Shown in pieces: positions 56,440 through 64,000 of a stretch of 64,000 nucleotides of DNA; position 1 is the stretch's first letter; each line of letters begins with the position of its first letter. The position numbers and the translations under genes are program-made. The notes under the pieces are model-generated. The model made no database searches, was not told the origin of the DNA, and saw only the letters and a list, made by a program, of their open reading frames with translations. This DNA comes from Prorocentrum cordatum (lineage: Eukaryota; Sar; Dinophyceae; Prorocentrales; Prorocentraceae), in contig CAUYUJ010004547.1 of assembly GCA_963575745.1 (NCBI GenBank), positions 120,572 to 184,571 of the forward strand, written 5' to 3'.

Positions 56440-57100
56440 TTCTGCTCGAACATCACCGAGCGGGGGCCGCAGGCAGCCTGATGGGTCGCCTCCAGGGGCA
56501 AACGCTACCAGATGCCTCGCCCTCGTCGAGACGCACGCGGGCGCCTGCAAGGCCCACGACACGGCCCTTACCTGGAGCAAGGACGACTGGCGAGTCTCCA
56601 GACACGACGCTCTCCCCACTATGCGCTCGACCACTGGCACCACAGGAGGAGAGCTCATCCTCGCCCGCAAGCACGTCGCCTGCTCCACCTTCGACGGCCT
56701 GAGGCACCAGGCCCAACTGATCTACGAACAGGACCCCGGCTGCGGCTTCGCACCCATGACTTGGCACCGTAAGACTGGCAACATCGTGGCCCTGGCCTTC
56801 TACGTGGAGCCCCACGACACGATCGCTGGCCCTGTCCTGGAACGCCTCGTGGCCCTCACCGCGTTCCCGGCCATGCTGGCGGACCCCTGGATCGTCGTGG
56901 GCGACTGGAACATGAGCCCAGCCCGACCAACCGCCTCGGGCTACCTGGAGGAGTGGGGAGGCACTATCGTCACCCCGCCAGTAACGGCGACCTGCGACAA
57001 GGGCAAGGGCCCCCTCATGGACTACCTAGAACGGCTTTGAGGACTTCATCACGGTGCGGCTTGTACACGACGTACCTTGGGTCACGCACTGCGGGCTAGA
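56440..57100 (+). pseudogene. LINE endonuclease domain remnant
   Basis: The frame reads LVETHAGACKAHDTALTW near 56.54 kb (catalytic Glu position), then GGELILARKHVA, ALAFYVEPHDTIAGPV and WIVVGDWNMSP (the GDWN motif of exonuclease-endonuclease-phosphatase enzymes), then MDYLERL with a stop. After a one-base shift it continues VRLVHDVPWVTHCGLEI, where THCGL matches the terminal His motif. This is an APE-type LINE endonuclease that would nick target DNA. It is broken by the shift at about 57.03 kb. Confidence 0.7.
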
Positions 57101-57740
57101 AATTGGGGCAGGCGACGCGAATCCATGGCGGTGCAAATCACTTTGGCGACCACGCCCGATGCCACGACCGCCCCGCCCCACCCAGCAGCCCGACCCCAAC
57201 AGCAGATCCAGCCAACGACGGCAACTACGACTTCAGCGACGGCGCCAAGCGCTACAAGAGAAACTTAAGGATAGATTCGACGAGATCAACGAGGCCCCCG
57301 AACCCCAAGTCGACACAGCTACCCAAGGACTCCCAGACCCAAGCGTACTCCTCCAGATTTCGGAATAAAGGGAGGGGGGTCTCATTTCGGGGGGGTCTCT
57401 TCCAGGCTATCTTGGAGGGCCTGGGGGGGTCTGGGGACTATGTTTTGGAGGGTTCTCCCACGGGGGAGGCCTGAAATGGCTCGTCTTGGAGGGCCCAGAC
57501 CCCCCCCCCTTTGATTACGAAATCTGGCGTACCTTATTATCTCGCCCCACTGGAACTCTGGCAGACTCAGTGGGGTACCACCGCGACAACGACCGCTGCC
57601 ACGAGCCCTTTCTGCCACTGCACCCCAGGCCTGGGCGCCACCGCGCGCCGACCCGAGCAGGCGAGGCCCTGCACGCCCCCGCACGACCCCCCTCCTGCAA
57701 GGGGAGGGGCCCCGTCCTGTGGGCTGCCGCAGGGGGATCG

Positions 57741-57940
57741 CTGTCCTCCTCCTCCTCCTCCCCCTCCCCCTCCTCCTCCTCCTCCTCTTCCTCCCCCTCC
57801 TCCTCCTCCTCCTCCCCCTCCTCCTCCTCCTCCTCCTCCTCCTCCTCCTCCTCCTCCTCCTCCTCCTCCTCCTCCTCCTCCTCCTCCTCCTCCTCCTCCT
57901 CCTCCTCCTCCTCCTCCTCCTCCTCCTCCTCCTCCTCCCC
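57741..57940 (+). repeat. CTC microsatellite inside the LINE remnant
   Basis: About 200 bp of CTC, followed within 80 bp by a family 2 MITE. It separates endonuclease and RT parts. Confidence 0.92.
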
Positions 57941-58019
57941 TCCTGCACGTCTCTCGCTCATGGGGCTGGCTGCCCCTGTCCTCCTGTCCGGAGGGCGAGC
58001 CCCGCCGCCGCAGGGCCCC

Positions 58020-58190
58020 TACACCCTGCGAAGTGCTCAAGAAGTCATGGGTTCAGAAATGCATAGCCTCAGAACTTGGATAAAAACCCAACAGCTCTAT
58101 CAAAATCTCAGGGCTGACATTGAAACATTCAGAATCATCGAGACTCTGGCCGAAAACTCAAGTTTTTTCTTAAGCATCGCCTGAGGTGTG
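58020..58190 (+). mobile_element. 171-bp MITE, family 2, copy 3 (diverged)
   Basis: Ends are TACACCCTGCGAAGTGCTCAAG and CTTAAGCATCGCCTGAGGTGTG, so the right TA has become TG. Clearly older than the other two copies. It lies inside the plus-strand LINE remnant next to a CTC tract, between endonuclease and RT parts. Confidence 0.75.
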
Positions 58191-58469
58191 CATCATCACC
58201 GACCACCAGCACACCTCAGAGGACGACGACTTGGAGCCTGCCACCGCACGCCCTTCACCCGGACAGACCGCCGCAGGCTGACGCGGTCAAGAATGCCTGC
58301 GCCGCCTGGGCCAACTGATACGAGAGCACCCATCTCGTCCACCAAGGTATATCTGATGAAGAACGCCACCTCTACACCGGCAGGAGCGAGCCAGTCTCAT
58401 TTGAGTGGCGACGTGCAGTACCCACGCCTGGCCGCACCCACATTTAGAACGAGGCTGCAGAACGGTGGG

Positions 58470-59994
58470 CCACCACGCGTACCCTCGTGCACAAGGGCCT
58501 CGCCCTCGCCATGCACAAGAAGCACCACATCCTCATTGACGACGTCGCCAGGCTCCTCCAGGACAGAAGCCCCGCGGTCAACAGCCAGCGTCAGCTACTA
58601 CTACCTAACGTAGGCGATGCAGAAGTCACTGCCTGGACACGGCGCGTCGCCACCTTCCAGCAGCTGGACGAGGATGAGACCCTTGAGCCCCGAGCCACCA
58701 CGGACGCTTGGACAGGACGTGCAGCTGCTAGGGCCGCCCACCTTCCCAGGAAGCAATACGCAGGCTGCCTACAGGACAAATGGAGCACCAAGCCTGGACT
58801 ACAACACAGGCAAGTCAAGCCGCAGCTAGCTGACAAGCTCGAGGTCATCGACTCGGGCCGCGCCACCACCATCTCTGACCCCACCGAGGTCATGCAGCAA
58901 AAGACAGACTATTGGAAGGCAGTCTGGTACACCCAGGAGACCATCCACGACGTACTTCAAGCACTACGACGAGCACGAGAGAGGGCCGTGGAGGAGGACC
59001 TGGCCCCCATCGAGCTCCAGCACCTCATTCGGGTCTTGCACAGCATGCCGCCCAACAAAGCGATGGGCGTGGACATGATGGCCCCAGAGATCCTCTTCGA
59101 TTACCCGAGGAGACCCTTGATCTGTATGTTCGTTTGCTCAACCTCATCGAAACGCAGGCCCTTTGGACTCCGCAGGTGCACCTCACCATGGCGGCCATGC
59201 CTCCCAAGAAGCTAGGCGGTGATCGTGTACTTGGCGCTCTACCCAAACATAGCTCGCACCTGGAGCCGCTCGAGGGCGGGCCCATGTGACCTCTGGAGCG
59301 AAGGGCTCCACGATTTTTGGTGCACGGCCACGAAGGGCTCCTCGGCTCTGGCCGCCGCGCTAAACAGAGCCTTTCTCGACGAGCCCGCCTGTGCCATGAA
59401 GTTCGCAGTGGCCACGCTGCGCATGGACTTGGAAAAGGTTTGCGACCACGTCCAGCTCGGCAAGCTCATCGCGGTTGGCCTCGACGAGAACTTCCCCGCC
59501 ACTGTGCCCCTGATGGAGACCCAGCCGTTCAGTGCCCCCGTGCCCTTCGCTCGCGCAGCTAGGTGGGCGACCCGGTTCAGGCTTGGCAGGGGATTGTGGC
59601 TGGCTCACCGAGGGCCACCACACTGGCCAGGCTCTTCCTGCTCCCGATCCTCACCCATGCGCAACAACGGGCTGAGGCGGCCACCACGTGGACCTTCGTC
59701 GACGATACCGCGGCGAGGGCCGAGGGCACCGCCAAGACAGTCCATCGCGCCATCCTTCAAGCTGGAGTTTCGCCCAGGGGCGTCCCCCTCGCCAACAACA
59801 CCAAGCTTCGTTCTTCCCTGGCGGACAGGTTTCGCAGGGCTGGGCTGCCGCTCTCCACGACCACGGAGGCCGCCGACCTCGGCATCGACACCAGTGCGGG
59901 CACGCGACGAGCGCAGCTGAAGGCAAGGAGCAGGGCAGCAGCAGCCACTTCTCGAGCCAGGAGAATTGCACGCATGCGACGGACCGCCCTATAA
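58470..59994 (+). pseudogene. LINE reverse transcriptase remnant
   Basis: Starts with a pre-RT region (HKGLALAMHKKHHILIDDVA, then a long helical part) and the entry motif MPPNKAMGVDMMAPEIL near 59.05 kb. After a shift near 59.12 kb it reads LDLYVRLLNLIETQALWTP, then MDLEKVCDHVQLGKLIAVG near 59.43 kb, where the motif A Asp is kept but the usual AFD is changed to VCD. A further shift gives TWTFVDDTAARAEG near 59.69 kb, equivalent to the YxDD motif C. Several shifts and stops show that it is inactive. Confidence 0.7.
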
Positions 59995-60874
59995 GCACGC
60001 ATTCCCCGCGGACTTTGGGCTTCTGGAGCTCTTCCGCAAGGAGTATGCGGACACCAAGTCCGAGGCCTCGCACGCCACGCCTTACTCAGATGGAGACGCC
60101 AGGCCGCCACGGCCACGGCGGGCCAGGCAGCTGGTCGCTGTCTAACCACTCTACGTGGAGCCAGCTTCGATGGTGCAGATCCAGGAGTACAACTTCGGCT
60201 GCAACTACTTCGCGAGTGGCTTCACTTTTGGCAAGGTAACCCTCACCTCCACCTGCGCATACGACGCACGTGGACTCTACTCAAGCCGAAGTTGGCCAGG
60301 GTTGGCCCAAAGATCTGGTCATATGTCACTGGACCCACGGGAGCCGCCATGGCCACGCTACTCGAGGCTGGATGGCAACCCCACCAAGCGGACCTCTGGC
60401 AACGAGTACGCGGAAAATATCTCGGACAGTGTACACTACCCACGATGGAAGCGAGCTGGCCGACCTCGACGCGCAGACCATTCTCGACGACCTCGCAGAG
60501 GACTTGCATGACAGGCTCTGGCAGGAGGCGGCCCGACATATACATGGAGAGGGTCTCAAGCGGGGTGCCGACTTGCACGCCATCCGAGCAGAGCAGCGTC
60601 GTTCCCTGGCCGAAGGAAACATATCAGTTTGGGCCCTCAATCTCTGCGCCGTCTCGGGAGGCCAATGGCCCAAGCACCGCCGCCGGGAGGCAAGATACCA
60701 GCTCAATACACTGTGCAACCGACGTAGCTCGGGTCACGTCGAGGACGTGGTCCACCGTGTCTGGCGCTGCGAGGCCAACACAGGCCCCGAAGCTGCGCAG
60801 TCCGCCCATCTGGTTCCGCGTGCGTTGGCCTGCCATAGCAAGACCCTGCCCTCTGGCTCAGAGGGGTCCCTCCC

Positions 60875-61516
60875 TTGTCCTCCACCTCCCACTCCTTGGA
60901 GCCTTGGGGGGCGGGTGAGGGAATCGCCATGATTGGAGCCGACACGGACCGTCTCTGGGAGGGCCACCATGAGACAGTGTCGGGACGCCTCTTCCTCTTC
61001 GGCGACGGTTCTGGAGGAATCTTTTCGGATGATCCCAGGAGGAGGAGGTGTGGCTGGTCAGTATTTTCGGCGCTCCTTGAAGGTCCTGGCCCCTGGAAAG
61101 AGGGACAGGGTCTTTTCGGCCCTCTCGAGAGCCGTCGGCAGACAGTGCCGCGCTCGGAGCTCACGGCAATCGCCATCGCCATCGAGCGCAGCGTAGGACC
61201 CCTCATTTACGCTACTGATCACAAGCCGCTCGTAGATGGCTGGCAACAGGATTGGGCCACACGAGCCCCAGGACCCTGGACCCGTAAGTTGAAGAATCCC
61301 GACCTTTGGGCTAGGATGCGCAGGGCCTTGGAAGCTGAACCAGGACGCAGTGTTGAGATCGATTGGACCCCGTCCCATCTCGAAGAGACTCCGCATTTAA
61401 TTACTAACCAGTTTTACGTTGCTGGCAATGCACTGGCGGACACCAGAGCCTCTCACAAGGAGCTGCTCTTTGGGACTCCCGCCGTGCTAGCCCAGCCCCC
61501 GACACCGACTCTGTAG
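60875..61516 (+). pseudogene. LINE RNase H domain
   Basis: The frame has LFLFGDGSGG (first Asp), PRSELTAIAIAIERSVG (Glu), LIYATDHKPLVDGW (second Asp), a WTPSHLEETP segment and AGNALADTRASH (last Asp), the order of a type I RNase H with its acidic residues. Upstream (60270-60932) is the RT-to-RNase H connection, with VWRCEANTGPEA. Downstream, beyond a stop at 61516, the neighbouring frame continues to about 62.02 kb with SHKFERCHQKWHCQVCTSL and LLSCTSCGAHG, a Cys/His-rich tail like those of related LINE ORF2 proteins. Confidence 0.68.
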
Positions 61517-62321
61517 ATGCCACTGCTGCCCTCGTTCGAGCCAGGTGTCGTGCTATTCTGCGTTCCCTCGGTCATGACAAGTCTCAGCGAGGGGAGCGCC
61601 CCTCCACGGCCAGAGTTCCCACCCCCTCCGCCCGCGCGTTGGCGCTCTCCCAATCTTCCCACAAATTCGAGCGCTGCCACCAGAAGTGGCATTGTCAAGT
61701 CTGTACCTCTCTGGTCGACGATTGCAGAGTCGAGGTGGCCAGAACCACCTGCCCAGGGCCCCCTCCTCCCCCCGAACCTGAGTCCGGGGAAGCTGTTGTT
61801 GTTGAAGCTGGCACCCGCGAGCTCCGAAGCCAAGTGGCCCACGCCTCGCACCGTCTCTTGAAGATCCCGAGGTGGCGACTCCTTTCCTGCACCTCGTGTG
61901 GGGCCCACGGCACTCTCCAGTTTCGCAGCCTCGTCCAGCCGTGCGGTGACCCCACTCCCAAGGGCCGTGAGGCCCTCAGTCGTATCCTGCGTGGCCTACA
62001 CCCCTCCCATAAGGGCCCACCCAAAGCGGTTCTCGAGGCGGAGCACAGGAACTCCGCCCAGAGGGCCCGCGAGAGGGCCCCAAAGGAGGCTAGGACGGAG
62101 GAGAACGGCGGAGAGCGGCAGGAGTGCGGGGGAGAGGGAGAGGCGGCGCGCGCGCTGCGTGCGGCGCATGAGCGCGCGCGCGCGCGGCCGCGACGTCCTC
62201 AGCATCAGCGAGGACGGCCGCCACCCCCCCGCGCCCAGCCACCCGCCGTCCGCGTAAGGCCCTCCCCCTCTTCTTTCCCTTTTAGGACTTACCCTGTCCT
62301 TGGCACTCGCAACTCGCAACT

Positions 62322-62711
62322 CCTTCTCCTCCTCCTCCTCCTCCTCCTCCTCCTCCTCCTCCTCCTCCTCCTCCGCCTCCTCCTCCTCCTCCTCCACCCC
62401 TCCTCCTCCTCATCCTCCCCCCTCCTCCTCCTCCTCCTCCTCCTCCTCCTCCTCCTCCTCCTCCTCCTCCTCCTCCTCCTCCTCCTCCTCCTCCTCCTCC
62501 TCCTCCTCATCCTCCTCCTCCTCCTCCTCCTCCTCCTCCTCCTCCTCCTCCTCCTCCTCCTCCTCCTCCTCTCTCCTCCTCCCTCCTCCTCCTCCTCCCT
62601 CCTCCCACCTCCTCCTCCTCCTCCTCCTCCTCCTCCTCCTCCTCCTCCTCCTCCTCCTCCCTCCTCCTCCTCCTCCTCCTCCTCCTCCTCCTCCTCCTCC
62701 TCCTCCTCCTC
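62322..62711 (+). repeat. CTC microsatellite, 390 bp
   Basis: The longest CTC tract, after the 3' end of the plus-strand LINE. It separates it from the minus-strand LINE fragment at 62.9 kb. Confidence 0.93.
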
Positions 62712-62913
62712 AAAAATGACAGCAGCAGGGTGCCTTTGCCCTGGCTGCTGGGGCCAGCGCGAAGCGCTGTGAAACATCTTGAAAAGCCCCCGAGCCGAGG
62801 GGCCCGGGCGCTAAGCGGAATTATGACGCCCCCGGGCCGGGGGGGCCCGGGCGCGAAGCGGGAACGACGTCATGTGACGACCGGAGCGAGCCACTTCGGC
62901 AGCAACCGACACC

Positions 62914-63969
62914 TCAACCACCACCACCACCAGGAGGAAGAGGGGGGAGGTCGTCAGCGTCGGCGTCGCTCGTCCCGCCGCCCGCCGCGCCGCCGCCCGC
63001 CGAGGGGGGCAGGGAGGGGAGGGGGGGGAGGCCCCGGAAAGCTCTCGGCGAATGGACAGCGTCCCCGAAAGCCCACCCGCCGCCGCGGCCGGCCCCGCAG
63101 AGGCCAGCAAGCGCCTGCAGAATGGCAATGCCGAGGCGGCACGCCATCACCTGCAGCTCAGCACGGCGCCGAACCGAGCCGCCAGCAACCTTAGTGATCC
63201 ACCCCGACTTCGAGGTGACCCTGGGCTGGGCCCCCCACCAGGCAGGCGCGACCCGCAGCTCCTTCCCAAGCTCGAGGCGACGTCCGGCAAAACGCGGGCA
63301 CTCGACCCAGAAGTGCCGAGCCGAGGCCAGGGCGTGCCCGCATCCGAAGGGGCAGGCGCACGCGCCGCCCTGAGAGGCAGAGCCACGCCTGCGGGTAGGC
63401 GTGCTCACCGCCCCGCCACGCCACACCGAGAGCAACGTCGCCTCGAATCGCCCCAACGACCGCCGGAACTGGGCCCAGGGCGGCGCGCTCTGAGCAGCCA
63501 AATCGATCTCCCCGATACCGTCCTCGTCGTGGCGCGCGGGCCCAGGAGATCCCCGTGGGCGAAGGAGCACCGCCCGGGCGCACTCCCGGAGCACGTGCTG
63601 CCCGCGATCGGACGAGGCGTCGAAAGCCCCCCGGGGAGGGCGGGGGCGGCCCTCGGGAGTCTGGGTTCGAGCTTCGCGGCTGTCGTCGGCAGCAGCGGCA
63701 GTGACCGCCGCCGCAGCCCTAGGGTCGAGCCCCGGAGCTGGGAGCAGCCACACGCCCTCAGGGAGCGGCCTGGCCGAGACCGGGCGCAACCCGAGGACCC
63801 CGGAGTGCTCCGAGAGCGCCACCGACAACAGCCGCGACGCGGGAACCCCCCGAGCAGCCTTCAGAACGGCGCACGCAGTGCCGAAAATCGGATGCAGCGA
63901 GACCCGTTCGGCGCACCATTCGGCGCACCATCGCCGAGCGCACCACCACGTGCAGCGGGTGCGGACCAC
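62914..63969 (-). pseudogene. C-terminal part of a LINE-like ORF2 (runs toward the window end)
   Basis: A 351-residue frame contains GACACPFGCGHALASARHFW followed by VECPRFAGRR, a C-x3-C-x-H...H...C arrangement like the zinc-binding tails that follow RT/RNase H in LINEs. Before it are charged and Ala-rich segments (FRRSLGRFEATLLSVWRG); after it ELQVMACRLGIAILQALAG and a Gly/Pro-rich end. The frame may extend past base 64000. No RT motif lies in the visible part. It could be host coding sequence, but the finger and neighbours favour a transposon. Confidence 0.4.
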
Positions 63970-64000
63970 AGACCTGAGCGCGAGCGCGATCAGATCCGAC

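Larger units (their letters stand above)
54218..62020 (+). mobile_element. decayed LINE-type retrotransposon, plus strand
   Basis: In order: ORF1-like protein, AP-type endonuclease, reverse transcriptase, RNase H and a Cys/His-rich tail. Reading frames change by one-base shifts at several points (about 54.48, 57.03, 59.12, 59.55 and 60.0 kb). It is interrupted by a family 1 MITE (56198), a CTC tract (57741-57940) and a family 2 MITE (58020). The stretches 55.44-56.2 kb and 57.1-57.74 kb hold a partial frame (MDADLDPFDDLDAHYEDLED from 55531), a 97-bp duplication near 55.88-56.04 kb, and G- or C-rich sequence without recognisable domains. The plus strand is opposite to EIF3E. Confidence 0.72.

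Overview
This window is nuclear DNA of a dinoflagellate, inferred from high GC, very dense microsatellites, GC/GA splice donors with AG acceptors, and retroelements of types known from dinoflagellate genomes. I cannot name the genus. Nothing looks bacterial. Most long open frames are artefacts of stop-free repeats (CAT, CTC, GGT) or of GC-rich sequence. A 100-base N gap lies at 27150-27249.

Host gene. The minus strand carries small exons that, read from high to low coordinate, give consecutive parts of translation initiation factor eIF3 subunit e (EIF3E): about 50.35 kb, 44.83 kb, 19.08 kb, 17.90 kb and 8.20 kb, with a possible earlier exon at 52.15 kb. About 0.34 kb of coding sequence is spread over 42 kb. 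The introns (about 5.4, 25.7, 1.1 and 9.6 kb) hold nearly everything else between 8 and 50 kb.

Retroelements. The best preserved mobile element is a tyrosine-recombinase (DIRS/Ngaro-class) retrotransposon at 30414-37195, minus strand, inside the 25.7-kb intron. It has split direct repeats, an apparent neighbouring empty site without target duplication, and four frames: a Cys-Pro-rich membrane protein, a Gag-like protein, RT-RNase H-tyrosine recombinase, and a cytosine-C5-methyltransferase-like domain. Decayed LINE-type elements lie at about 2.65-6.8 kb (minus), 54.2-62.0 kb (plus) and 62.9-64.0 kb (minus). Two MITE families with TA ends and inverted termini occur in three copies each (180 bp and 169-171 bp).

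Repeats by region. 0-9 kb: LINE remnant, GATGCATCGCC palindromes, CTC tracts. 9.4-11.4 kb: tandem 0.9-kb duplication with an internal minisatellite; a third inverted copy is at 52.3-53.1 kb. 11.5-15.4 kb: CAT arrays. 15.5-24.6 kb: CA, CCCA, GGA, CTC and GGT tracts, MITEs, hairpins. 25.8-26.9 kb: 103-bp tandem array. 27.2-30.3 kb and 38.2-43.3 kb: satellite-bearing elements sharing a 33-bp core, in opposite orientations on either side of the retrotransposon. 45.6-48.9 kb: GAGTA/GGAGTA arrays. 49.1-50.15 kb: two further minisatellites.

No tRNA, rRNA, spliced-leader relic, CRISPR array or replication origin was recognised. Protein comparisons are to sequences recalled from memory, not to searches.
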